Assembly (NCBI GenBank): GCA_963691705.1
Contig: OY829542.1
Location: 40,917,105 to 40,981,104 of the forward strand
Source of the DNA: Viola odorata
Taxonomy: Eukaryota > Streptophyta > Magnoliopsida > Malpighiales > Violaceae
Direction: 5' to 3'
DNA: 64,000 nt
Below are positions 23,945 through 34,404 of this stretch, in pieces. The notes beneath the pieces are model-generated. The model saw only the letters and a program-made list of their open reading frames with translations, was not told the origin of the DNA and searched no databases. Position 1 is the first letter of the stretch. The number at the start of each line of letters is the position of its first letter. The translations under genes and the position numbers were made by a program.

Positions 23945-24990
23945 TATTATTTTAACCCTGAAAATATATTTTTTCCTACATGGAAATTTAAAAAATACAG
24001 AAAATAAAAAGTGGGACCCGCATCACAATTTTTATCATTAAAAAAATTAGGGCCCGCATCAGAACATCATCGGTCATCCTCACCCTCTAGGCTCTAACAC
24101 CACCCCCACCACCACCACCACCACCACCACCATGTCCTTTTCACTTCAAACGAACACCATATCCACCATCACCAAAACCAGCCACCTCCATTTCCGACTA
24201 GATCATCAGCGCTGAGATCACCGCACCACCATTCCTCTCCTAACAGCTCAAATCTCCTCCCCTCAACCAGATCCATGCCACCACTGCAATCCCAACAACT
24301 CCGGCAATCACCACCTCTCTTCCATTTTCAATTGCTAAGCCTATGTCGATTTTACAGTTAAGCTTTGGATTTCACAGTCAAGATCTAGATTTGGATTTCA
24401 CAGTCAAGATCTGAGAGGTTAGACGATGAGGCAGTGTTTAATTTTCTCTTCTGCCTTCATCTCCGCCACTTAGATCGCCTTGCTCTTCACCTGCAGAGAG
24501 GAAATCCGTTTCTAGGTTCTTAAAACGAGTCAACCCAAATCCATCATTTGGTATCTGCCAAGTCAATTGGCTCACTATACATCTTCTCCTCATCTTCATG
24601 GCATCATTACCCATTCTTTTGTCTGCCCATTTTACACAATTTCTATTTCCCGACTCCTTAAAAAAATGCAAATTAAATAAATTAAATAAGATGATAACTA
24701 CTTAATTAATGAATTGATTTTAGATCACGTTATTCATAATGTAAAGGAGATAGTTTTTGGTGGTGGATATGACGTTTGGAATGAAGGAGATGGTGGTGGT
24801 TATGGAGGAAATTAGGGGTTGGGTTGTGAGTGGAGGAGAAGATGACGTGTGGTTTTTTCTATTTTTTTTGGTGCAGGATGATGTGGGGCGTTCAAAAGGA
24901 AGACTAGAATTAATGAGACCCAATTTTTATTTTCTGTATTTTTTAAATTTTCACGTAAGAAAAATATATATTTTTGGGATTAAAATAATA
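23945..24990. mobile_element. Inverted-repeat element of ~1.05 kb, class uncertain
   Basis: The first ~75 bases (TATTATTTTAACCCTGAAAA onward) match the reverse complement of the last ~75 (to 24990), including AAATTTAAAAAATACAG. The interior has a (CCA)n microsatellite at about 24100-24132 and a duplicated GGATTTCACAGTCAAGATCT near 24366-24410. No transposase is present. No convincing target duplication was found, and the left end coincides with the end of the MITE. Confidence 0.55.
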
Positions 24991-25146
24991 TCAATGAATT
25001 GAGGGATTAAATTGAACTGAATTGAACAAACGTAGAGGTTAATACTTCGGAAAGACAACGTGCTATTTGGAAAAGAGATACAAACACGTTAAGCCTAAAA
25101 AGTATATTAATATATAATATTTATTTTTTAAAATAGATAAATCTTA

Positions 25147-25378
25147 CTCCCTCCGTCCCTTATTAGATGACGCTTTAATTTTGGACACGCATATTGAGAA
25201 AATCGAATGACGCACTATTTGATCCCAAAAAAATTCGTATTTTTTTCGAACATACGTTAATCCTTAACGTACGTCCGAGAAAAAAATCGAAATTTTTTGG
25301 GGTCAAATATTGCGTCATCCGGTCTCCTCGATATGCGTGTCCAAAGTCAAAGCGTCATCTAATAAAAGACAGAGGGAG
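25147..25378. mobile_element. Stowaway MITE
   Basis: It is a nearly perfect hairpin of 232 bases flanked by TA (25145-25146 and 25379-25380). Its ends are CTCCCTCCGTCCC and the complement of CTCCCTCTGTC. The two arms both contain ATTAGATGACGCTTT and GGACACGCATAT. It belongs to the same family as 11755-12019. The tips match those of the mariner-like element at 26557-31884. Confidence 0.9.
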
Positions 25379-25703
25379 TAGTATTTAGGATTAAAAAAAT
25401 CAACAAACTAATGACTTTTAAAGATCATTTTATTTTAAGGGGTAATTGCAGAAAAATCTCCTGTACTATTTCGAAAAACAAAAACCTCCCCTGGTTTTCA
25501 AATTTTTTATTCCGTCTCCCCTATACTAAGGGTCAACGATAAAATTTTGATTTTTGTTAATAACCTAACAGATCGCTAGTGTTGACCCTTAATAATCTGT
25601 TGCTTCTTTTTTCCTTCCCGGTTAACATGCTAAAAAAATTAAATACTTTTTTATTTTCTTTCTCTTTCTCCCTTCGCTTCATCTTCCTCTCTTCTTTTCT
25701 GCA

Positions 25704-26515
25704 ACTGACGGTGGTACAAATCCTTCCCTTCTGCAGGCCAATGCGCAACACAATAAACCAATGGACTCTGTATTGTTCATGCAATAATTGATACATTATT
25801 TTGCAAATACAAACAGTAGACTCTAAAAATATTCAGATCCTTTCTATCTTTTTTCTTGTTTATAGATCTGTTAACCAAAAGAAAACAAAACAAACTCAGA
25901 TCTTGAATTCTAGGTATGTGGGGATTTAACAAACCTCTAAATCTACTCTCTTCGTCACTTCCGTCGCCTTCTGGGCTTCTGTACCAGATGGCGGTGGCCG
26001 ACTGCCCTGTGTTGATATGTTCCAATCAATCCTTGCCCATAAATTACTCCAATCTCAAGATCTTGCCAGAACCATGGGGTTTAGTTATTAGAGAATTCAG
26101 TGGAGGAGATGGAAGAGGTGGTGGACGTGGCGGCAACGGCTTAAGGTTGTTGAAGGGTTTAGAAGGGGGAGGATTTGAACTAATATGCTCTAATCATCTT
26201 TCTGCAATTTTTGACACCGTAAGTAATTTTACATTTTGGATTTTTCCACTTTTTCTTTCGTGATTGTGTAGATTTTGTACTTTTTATGTTGGTTGTAACA
26301 TGATTTGCCATTTCTCTTACTGTGTAATCAGAAAAAGGATATGCGAGAACTCTAATACACTATTGAGTTTTATTAGTTAATAGAGAAGAAGAGAGGAAGA
26401 TGAAGGGAAGGGAAGAAGAGAGCCTGTGATTTTTTTATGTTTTTAATTAATTATTTTTTTGTATTGGAAATTTTAGAGTTGTGATTGATTCTTTTGGTTA
26501 TTCTTCCAATTTGTG
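25704..26515 (+). other. Left cargo of the Mutator-like element (probable leader/intron)
   Basis: No recognisable protein is present. A frame at 25915-26265 has a Gly/Arg-rich stretch (GGDGRGGGRGG) and ends near a possible donor (ACCG/TAAGTA). A long AT-rich stretch then runs to the acceptor TTTGTGCAG at ~26518, just before the start of the PLATZ fragment. A fragment similar to the inner end of the right terminal repeat recurs at ~26388-26418. It may be the 5' UTR and first intron of the captured gene. Confidence 0.35.
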
Positions 26516-26821
26516 CAGGTGGGTTGCAAATTGAATACTATGAAGAAAAACTCATACTCCCTCCAGTCTTATAAAAATGACGCTTGAACCTTTTGGCACA
26601 GAGTTTAAGGCTAGCACTATGCAATAACCATCTTGCCCCTCTATTTTTTAAATTTTTTTCCATTATGTCCATGCCTAGCTTGGTTTTCATTCTGGCGCTT
26701 AAATGAAAATGAAACATTTGGACTTTGGAGCTCATGCTCTGTTATCTTTCAAAAACTTTCCTCCGCCATTTCTTTCACTCTGCAAAATATCCTCTCAATA
26801 ATTCCAACATTCCCTCAATTA

Positions 26822-28384
26822 ATGGAAGACATTGAGGACGACCCTTTCAATTTGGTGGACAACAACTCATCGTTGTTGGCAAACTCTGGATGCGTTATAA
26901 GCAATGAGGATGTCTGGGAGGCAGAACTACCAACGGAGATGAACGAAGGACCTGATGTTTCAGAACAGACACCAGACCAAATTATTGCCCAAGAGGCTGA
27001 TATTGGTGATGAAGGTGATTTCCTTTCGGCCTACTGTTTTCTTTTTATGTCCATTGTTCTTATGACGTCGTGTTGTGTTAGGTATAGGTCCAAACCCAGT
27101 TAGAAGAGAGCTCAGTAATGAGGATAGGATAGGCTGTTAGCATATCAAATGCTCCTTCAGATGAGTGTCAATGGGAAGCTGAAGAAAATAGCAACCCAAG
27201 AGGTCGCCGACATGTTCAATGCGAAGATCAAAGCAATACAACAACTGTGGAAAAGGGGAAAAGAATCTAGAAATCACACTATCTCCCTAAACAGAGTGAG
27301 GAATTGTGGTCAAAAAATGATAGAGTTTGATCTTCAGAGGATTCGAGAGGTTCCTCTTAGGCAAAGAGGAACTCTTAGGTCACTCGCTTCTGCTTTCCGT
27401 GTTTCAAAGACTTTTCTCATGTCGAAATTGAAATGCGGAGAATTGAGGCGCCATAGTAATCAAGTGAAGCCATTACTGACTGAGCGAAATCGTATGGAAA
27501 GAATAAAACATTGTTTGTCAATGCTTGATCCTGGAGCACCTCCAGCTTCCCCAGCGTTCAGGCAGATGAAAAATGTTATCCACATCGATGAGAAATGGTT
27601 CCAGATGTCAAAAAAGAAGCAGACATCCTACCTTCTTTCAGATGAAGACGATCCTATAAGATATTGCAAAAGCTCTAATTTTATCCCAAAGATTATGTTC
27701 TTGGCAGCCGTAGCGAGGCCAGGGTATGATCATGATGGAAAATGTACTTTTGATGGTAGGATAGGTGTATTTCCATTAGTTACAGAGGTTGCTGCCATGA
27801 GGTCTAGTGCAAATAGGATTGCTGGAACTTTAGAATTGAAACCAATTCTTAAAATAGATAGGAACATTATTAGAAGGTATATGATTGATTATGTGTTACC
27901 CGCCATAATCGATAAATGGCCTCAAGATAGCATTTCTGATCCCATTATCATTCAACAAGATAATGCCAAAACACACATCCATGAGAATGATTTTGAATTT
28001 TTGGCAGCAGTCGAGCACGTAGGATTGGATATTAGATTGGTATGTCAGCCACCTAACTCCCCTAACTTTAATGTGCTTGACCTTGGGTTTTTTAGAGCAA
28101 TTCAGTCATTGTAAGAGAAAGAGTATGCAAAGGATGTAAGAAAATTGGTGGAGGCAATTAACAAAGCCTTCTTTGATTTCTCTCATGAAAAGGGTAACAA
28201 CATCTTTATAACTCTACAATCTTGCATGTTAGAGAGTATGAAAATTTTAGGTTCCAATAGATATAAAATTCCTCATATGAAGAAAGCTCATTTAGCTCAG
28301 AGTGGATTGTTACCATCTACTCTGTCATGTGATCCAGTGCTTATTGCAACAGTTGCTGCTCATCTACCTTTTTTAACCTTGTAA
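26822..28384 (+). pseudogene. Mariner-like (DD39D) transposase, nearly intact
   Basis: A probable first exon starts MEDIEDDPFNLVDNNSSLL (26822) and ends near a GT at ~27017. The second resumes after TTAG at ~27081 with GPNPVRRELSNEDR. A frameshift at ~27126-27133 leads to the main frame from 27149 (MLLQMSVNGKLKK), with the DNA-binding region EVPLRQRGTLRSLASAFRVS. The catalytic triad is present: D in HIDEKWF (27587), D in QQDNAKTH (27959) and D in NVLDLGFF (28079), with exactly 39 residues between the last two. A single in-frame TAA at 28112-28114 (probably from CAA) interrupts the C-terminus, which continues open to 28384. It cuts and pastes DNA at TA sites in known relatives. Confidence 0.88.
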
Positions 28385-28471
28385 GTCTTGTTATACTAGT
28401 GATTGCAATTGTTTTCATTAAACAACGTTTGTGTAGGAGTTATCCTTTACAGTAATATTATTTATGTTTTC

Positions 28472-28905
28472 TAGGTAAATTGGCTGAATTGGCAGAGTTG
28501 GTGCATAATAGTGTGTTTCATTAAAAGACTTGGTAAATTGGCTGAATTGGCAGAGTTGGTGCACAAATAATTTTTTTGATCACCCTAAGTGATGTATTTT
28601 GTGTAATTAGAGATGGTAGATTAACCGATGTTTGATATGTGATCACATTATATAGTTATAATCTCAAACAGAGGATACTCTGCTATATAATCTGACAATG
28701 AAGGAATTGTGCAATCTATTGTCTCTTCTGCAGTCAATATTCTCTGTGTTCGGCGTTACTTTCTATACTGCAGTAAATCCTTTTTAGTTGACTGTACACT
28801 TATCTTTGAGATTTTGGTAGAGTAGGAGGTGTAGTATGTTTTAATTACATTCAATGTGTGCAATATATTGTTTCTTCTATAGTCAATATTCTCTGTGTGG
28901 TTGTG
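28472..28905. repeat. Internal duplications in the 3' part of the mariner-like element
   Basis: A ~32-base unit beginning GGTAAATTGGCTGAATTGGC occurs at ~28473 and again at ~28530. A second ~45-base unit containing AGTCAATATTCTCTGTGT occurs at ~28707 and ~28857. The stretch is otherwise non-coding. Confidence 0.7.
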
Positions 28906-30090
28906 TAATGCTCTATAATTTCATCATTTTGGCTTAAAAACTTAAAATATTTGTGGTTGTATTGGATGTGCAATTTGAAATCTTGTACCCTATTGGATTT
29001 TACAATGAAGCAAATTGCGCTAACCTTTTCTGAAGTTACAAATGGCAAGAGTGATTGTAATTATCCAGTCAGATTCTTTATATATGGTCTAGAGTTGAAT
29101 TTGGATGTAATGTACCTCTTGTGTGTGTGCATGCTACGAAGGTTTTGTATAATGAAAATCATAAGCTATAGTAGGACACAGATAATAGACACATGGTTTC
29201 ATGGTTTTATGGCTCTTCTAGTTCATAACTGGGTAGAATATTAGAAAGATCATTACGTAAATATTTTTTCCTTTTTCATTCGTTGAAGATTAATCTGTCA
29301 ACATGTGTTTGCCTATTTCATTTCTCTAATGCAGTCAACCCTCACTCTTTTGCGCTCTCCCTTTCTTTGTGTCGCAGTCATGAACCGTGCGGAGAAGAGA
29401 GAAATGCTACAGGCTGTGGGGTGGTAAGCACAGACCTTCAGGATGACATCATCTAGATGGAACACATTGAGTAGATTTATGTTAGGATTTCTGTTTCTTT
29501 GTGTTCAGGGACTCTGTGTCCCTTTTTTTTGTTCTTTTATGTTTCCTGTCTAATGAAATTAAGTTTGTTTTATGCATATGTAGATGTTCATTGCTTGTTC
29601 TGCATAATCATATTCGTTGCTTATTCTGCAGTATCATGTTAATTGGTCGTTATCCTATTTTTGTCATATTTATCATGCTCCAAAAATATTGACATTAACC
29701 AGAGGCATAAATGAACAAGACATATACAACTTGCGCAATAGAATTAAGAACAGATCGAGATAAAAGTTGATGAAATTAAAATAACAATACATGTACAAAA
29801 TATTGTCGCCAAAATTGAAGGATAAGACCATTTCTTTCTCTTTATAGTCTATACTATATACAAGGATAAGGCATAATTGTAGCAATATTTTCTTCTTCAT
29901 CCTTCACTTTGGTTAATATTCTGGTCATGATCATGAAAAACAAACCCACTGAGTCTTTATGTTCTGCCAGTCCCTATGTGAAACAATGAGAAATACATGA
30001 GTGTTTGACTGCATTCAGAAAATTGAAACTGTAGGACGTGGTATTTTCTTCAACTCGATCCATACTAGTAGGACGTGCTTCACACATTGA

Positions 30091-30550
30091 TTATTGATCA
30101 AGAAGCTCTGCATACCGCTTCTTACTAGCAACAATCTCCATTGTTTCTTTTGTGATATTCCTCACATCACAACCAAGGAGAAGAGAAGCCTGCAAATAGT
30201 AATACCATTTCAGATGTCACTGTAAAGACTGTGCTCTCACGCAGTCCAGTAATCAAAATTAAAGGCAGCATGTACACATAAATACCTTGGAAATGGCCCA
30301 AATACTAAAGTGCATTTTATACTCGTCTTTTGTCCGCCCCTATTCCCCACCTCAAGCACATCAGGATCTGTTAAACCAAATGTAATTAAACAAAAGTAAG
30401 TATCTGCATCAGAGATATTGGCCAATTTGCATACAAGTATAATTATTGTATGGTGAAATAATATTTCCCCTATATCCAAAGTTACCATTCCAACCACCAG
30501 GCCTTGCAAGTTCAGCATAAATCTCATTTATGTCTGCTCTAGAGATCATA
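30091..30550 (-). pseudogene. Captured alpha-galactosidase (GH27) exons
   Basis: Three minus-strand exons have intact splice signals: 30550-30486 (SRADINEIYAELARPGGWN), 30367-30286 (DPDVLEVGN, then a small indel; the other frame reads TKDEYKMHFSIWAISK) and 30189-30091 ([20 protein letters not shown], then a diverged tail and stop). The order and the intron positions (after GGWN and after AISK) match plant alpha-galactosidase, which removes terminal galactose from oligosaccharides and glycolipids. The catalytic N-terminal half and the rest of the C-terminal domain are absent. The exons retain introns, so the capture was of genomic DNA rather than cDNA. Confidence 0.85.
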
Positions 30551-30626
30551 CTGCGAGAAAGTAAAGAATTATAGTTAGAATCGTAGATCGAGTTTTCATA
30601 ACCAAGCATGTAGAAGCTGGTGAAAC

Positions 30627-30735
30627 TCTCATGTTACCTATCTTCAAGCTCACTCATCCCTTCCTTCCAAAAATCTTCCACCATCCTCTCCCCAATCTCC
30701 TTCCCTTTCTCTTGTAATGATAATTCTTTTTCAAC
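30627..30735 (-). other. Short helical coding-like fragment, unidentified
   Basis: The minus strand reads VEKELSLQEKGKEIGERM followed by VEDFWKEGMSELEDR and a stop. It lies just upstream, on that strand, of the alpha-galactosidase exons but does not resemble that enzyme. It could be another captured exon. Confidence is low because it is short. Confidence 0.25.
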
Positions 30736-31132
30736 ATCATCAGTTGTTCATAATGGAATTGCATTTAAATCAAAGAATCTACAAATTAAATACATTGCTT
30801 GTTCTGCATAATCATGTTCATTGCTTGTTCTGCATTATCATGTTAATTGGTACTCATTTTCAATTGCGGCAATAACAACCACTAACACCAAAATAAATTC
30901 ACATTGCAACAGAATTGGCAGATTACAGTCAATATACATTCAACAAGGATTTCTCTAAATTAAATACATTCAACAAGGGATTCAGATACTAAAACAAAGA
31001 ACACCAATCCTAACAGAGAAATTAAATACATTCAACAAAGGATACACATCCATTTCATGTTCAATGCTTGCCTGTACCAAACTGCCTAAATTTACAACAA
31101 CATACATAAGGCAAAAGTCTTTTACGAATTGA

Positions 31133-31549
31133 TCAATAGAAGTTTGGTAACAACAAACGCAACATTTCAATAAAACCTTCCTCGCGCTCTAAATCATCCA
31201 ATTTGAACCTACCTCTTATTGGCAACTTGTTAAGATCAAAGTCTCTATCACCCTTAGAAGCCATTGTCGTTTCCTTCTCTTCATGACAAGGTTGGGTCAG
31301 GGTTGCATCATTGGTCGCAGTCGCCGCCTTCCTTCGAGCCAAGCATGGAAACGTACATGGAAACACATTCCCAGCCTCCTCTGAATCCTCAACCACCATA
31401 CCCATGCCCTTAGAGTAGAACTCACTCGATGAATCCCCATTTGTAATAGAATCATTGACGACCATGTTCATGGAATTGTCAAATGCGCCGTAGCTGTCGA
31501 ATTGAGAATCGTCCCAGTAATCAACGCTCTCCATACGCCAATTTCCCAA
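31133..31549 (-). CDS. Unidentified acidic ORF in the mariner-like element
   Basis: The 138-residue minus-strand frame near the right end starts MGNWRMESVDYWDDSQFDSY. It is acidic at first, has a short Cys-containing stretch (FPCTFPCLARRK) and then DFDLNKLPIRGRFKLDDLER. I do not recognise it. Its orientation opposes the transposase. It may be a second element gene or part of another captured gene. No introns are obvious. Confidence 0.4.
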   Translation of the reverse strand: MGNWRMESVDYWDDSQFDSYGAFDNSMNMVVNDSITNGDSSSEFYSKGMGMVVEDSEEAGNVFPCTFPCLARRKAATATNDATLTQPCHEEKETTMASKGDRDFDLNKLPIRGRFKLDDLEREEGFIEMLRLLLPNFY

Positions 31550-32509
31550 TTGTTGAAACCCTAGATTTGATTCGGTTGGGAGAAGGGTGTTTTGCAGGGA
31601 AAATGGATAGGGAAAATGACAATCGACTGCTTTCCTACTAAAAACCCCAGATTAAAATGTGGGATGCCAAAAGACCCAATAATTGGAAACGAACGGAAAT
31701 TGAAATCGGAAACAAGATGATAAAGGAATGGCAAATGAAGAGAGAGTTATTGGCTTGCTTTGGACACTGGACAAGGGTACTCTTGTCAAGAGAAGGGAGT
31801 TTTGTCTTGGGAAAGGGAGAACGTCCTCCATTTTGGTCCAAGAAAAAAAATGCTAAAACGTCGTTTTTATAGGACCGGAGGGAGTATTGGTTAAATACCT
31901 TTTGCATAATAGCAGGTACTTTGATTCTTGTGAGAATCATCAAGAAATGAGAAAGAATGAGAAGAATGTGTTTTGTATCGATTGTAATATTGGGTTTTGC
32001 AGACATTGTATGAGCACTCACTGTCTCCATCAACAGCTTCAGATCTGCAAATATGTCTACCATGGAAAAAAAATTGCAAAGTTAAATCTGTAGAAAAAAA
32101 TAGCATAATTAAATGTGCAGAAATAAAACTGGTTAAACAAGACTGTAGAAAAAAAATGTATAAAAAAGTAAATAATTTTTGCAGAAAAGAAAAAGAAAAT
32201 AAAGGGAAGGGAGAAAGGGAAAAAGTTTGCAGAAAAGAAGAGAGGAAGATGAAGGGAAGGGAGAAGGAGAAAAAGAAAATAAAAAAGTATTTAATTTTTT
32301 AGCATGTTAACGGGGAAGGAAAAAAGAAACAACCGGTTACTAAGGGTCAACACTAACGGTTTGTTAGGTTGACTAACATAGATTGAAGTTTAGTCGTTAA
32401 CCGTTAGATTGAAGTATAGAGGAAGCAGAATAAAAATTTTGAAAGGCAGAAGAGGTTTCTGTTTTTCGAAATAGTATATGGGCTTTTCTGCAATTACCTT
32501 TTATTTTAA

Positions 32510-33897
32510 TTATAATAATTCACAGCATAATACAGTAGTTTCTAACCAAACAATTTACTTATTCATTTCACAGCAACACGCCACACAATACTCACAACAC
32601 AACACATTAAGGACCAAACACGCCTTTAATATTTAAGCCAACTATCCAAATTTATATTTTAATTTTCAATAAAAAATAGGGTACTCCTCGAGTGTTAACG
32701 TACCATACATTTAATTTATCTACTTATATATAAATATAGTGATTAGGGTCTATTTGATATTGAAGTTAAGAATGAGCCTTGATTCTATTATTTATATAAG
32801 TGAGTATAATTTTAGTGGGGAGTAAATTATTTTTTATTTTTTATTTCCTTCCGCTGTGAAAAATAATTCTCGATTATGTGACTAACGTTATCAAAATTTA
32901 CCTTTACATGTTTTACGCCAATAAAATGTACCAATTTTCCTATGTGGTAAGGATTGTATATTATTTGTGGGGTCCATTTAAAGAAAAAAATAAACTAAAA
33001 TTGGTTGCCTTGTAACTTGTAAGTATAAAGTTGGTGTGAAATTATTAGTAGGGGTCAATGAAAACAATTGAACAAACATAAGTACATCTTTTTATTTATC
33101 TTATAACCTAATTGACAAAATTGGACAAACACTACATAACATAGGAGTATTATGCTTTTTTCCCCTTATTTTTCTATCCTTTTGTTGTAAACAATTGAAT
33201 AATTGAAGAAAAATGGGTGATTGAGCCTAGATGTTATGATTTGTTTCCCATAATAAATAATTAAATACTGAACAATTTAACAACAAAATCAAAAGGAAAG
33301 AAATGCCTTAAAACCATATAACACGAAAACATGATTTTACATGGATTGTTTAAAATATCGATTCATTGGAAGCATTTTAGCTAACCTTATAACATTCAAG
33401 AACATATTTAAACAACATGACCAAACCATTTTTGGCAACCATTGTAAAGGATCTTATGAAAACTAAGCTTAAACAGAAATCAATAAACTTGATAAAAACT
33501 CTTAATTGAAAGGTTAAATTTAATTTAAATAAAATTTTAACCAACTACTCAATCATCAATTCAACTTATTATCATTAGTGAGGAAAAGAGGACAGTAAGT
33601 TTTGCAATTGGACCCTAAAATTTCATGCGTACTTTCATGAGAGAAATTAGACTATACGTATTTCTAAAGTTCTATACAATTATGTTAAACACTTCTCATG
33701 ATGATAACACTTTCTTTTAATAATCACTTCAAGTGAGAGAGTAGATTTGAGGTCAACCCTCGATCGGTGAAACAAACACCAACTAAATCTATAATTATGT
33801 CAAGGGTTTTTCATGATAATAAATTCTACCGGCCCAAAGAAGGACATAAACTAAATTAGGATTTCACAAAAATGATAGGTAGAACATATATGATATC
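32510..33897. other. AT-rich intergenic spacer
   Basis: No gene is seen. A stretch near 33829 (CCGGCCCAAAGAAGGAC) resembles the repeated motif in the leader of Copia copy 1 and may be a relic of a related element. Otherwise it is low-complexity AT-rich DNA. Confidence 0.5.
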
Positions 33898-33906
33898 CCG
33901 AGAAAA

Positions 33907-34395
33907 GGCAAAATGACATAAAACAACCCTGAATTTTAATATTTTATTTAAGTACAACTTTTAATTATTTTTTTGTTTAATTGCAACCCTGAACTTCTTC
34001 CTTTATGTCATATTACCCTCCTACCGTAACTGAAATCCGATATGGCACCGTTATGTGTTGTGTCAGCTACTATCACAACGCCACGTCAGCGATGATCAGA
34101 GGGGTAATTAAATAAAAAAACAAAGTTAAGGGTTGCGATTAATCAAAACATTAAAGTTCAAGGTTGTTTTATGTCATTTTGGAGGCTGACGTGTCCTGAA
34201 AAGTGATGTGGCATACTGACGTGGCATCGTGGTAGTTGACACGACACATAACGGTGCCACATTGGATTTCTGTTACGGTAGGGGGTAATATGACATTATT
34301 CAAGAAGTTCAGGGTTGCAATTAAACAAAAAAAAAAGTTAAGGGTTGGACTTAAATAAAACATTAAAGTTCAGGGTTGTTTTATATCATTTTGCC
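33907..34395. mobile_element. Palindromic non-autonomous Mutator-type element
   Basis: The two halves are long inverted repeats starting GGCAAAATGA (33907) and ending with TCATTTTGCC (34395). The motif AACCCTGAA or its complement occurs four times. The flanks CCGAGAAAA (33898-33906) and CCGAGAAAG (34396-34404) are a nine-base duplication with one mismatch. No coding capacity. Confidence 0.75.
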
Positions 34396-34404
34396 CCGAG
34401 AAAG

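Larger units (their letters stand above)
29587..30853. repeat. ~60-base direct repeats flanking the captured segment
   Basis: The copies at 29587-29652 and 30793-30853 share TTCATTGCTTGTTCTGCATA, a second shorter TTGCTT.TTCTGCA unit, and TATCATGTTAATTGG. The segment between them (~1.14 kb) holds the alpha-galactosidase exons. Confidence 0.7.
26557..31884 (+). mobile_element. Complete mariner-like element (5.3 kb), Stowaway-type ends
   Basis: Terminal inverted repeats of ~26 bases begin CTCCCTCCRGTCYTAT at both ends, flanked by TA duplications at 26555-26556 and 31885-31886. It encodes a plant DD39D transposase on the plus strand. A long 3' part (28385-31884) contains captured alpha-galactosidase exons, an unidentified minus-strand ORF and several internal duplications. 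Its tips match those of the nearby Stowaway MITEs, so elements like it are plausible mobilisers of them. Confidence 0.88.
26544..32093 (+). pseudogene. Captured PLATZ zinc-finger gene fragment, split by the mariner-like element
   Basis: The first codons (ATG AAG AAA AAC TCA, 26540-26554) lie left of the mariner insertion. The rest lies at about 31887-32093 and encodes HNSRYFDSCENHQEMRKNEK, a CIDC pair, CRHC and HCLH, ending near YVYHG. The order of the C-x2-H, C-x2-C, C-x2-C and H-x2-H pairs, the RKNE motif and the final YVYH are those of plant PLATZ DNA-binding proteins. All zinc ligands are retained. The split is exactly at the TA target of the insertion. One further base is shifted between the two parts (near 31897). 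Later PLATZ exons are absent, so it is a 5' fragment of ~75 codons. Confidence 0.8.
25439..32498. mobile_element. Mutator-like element carrying a host gene fragment (Pack-MULE-like)
   Basis: The left terminal inverted repeat, 25439-25703, matches the inverted right one, 32228-32498, over about 270 bases (both contain TAATTGCAGAAAA, ACTATTTCGAAAAACA and TTAACATGCTAAAAAA). An 11-base direct repeat TTTTATTTTAA lies at 25428-25438 and 32499-32509. Mutator-type duplications are usually 9-11 bases. No Mutator transposase lies inside. The cargo is a PLATZ zinc-finger fragment with what looks like its leader, and a complete mariner-like element has inserted into that cargo. Confidence 0.75.

Noticed and set aside
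24100..24140. (CCA)n run as a proline- or histidine-rich coding region
   Set aside because: It is a simple microsatellite inside a non-coding inverted-repeat element.
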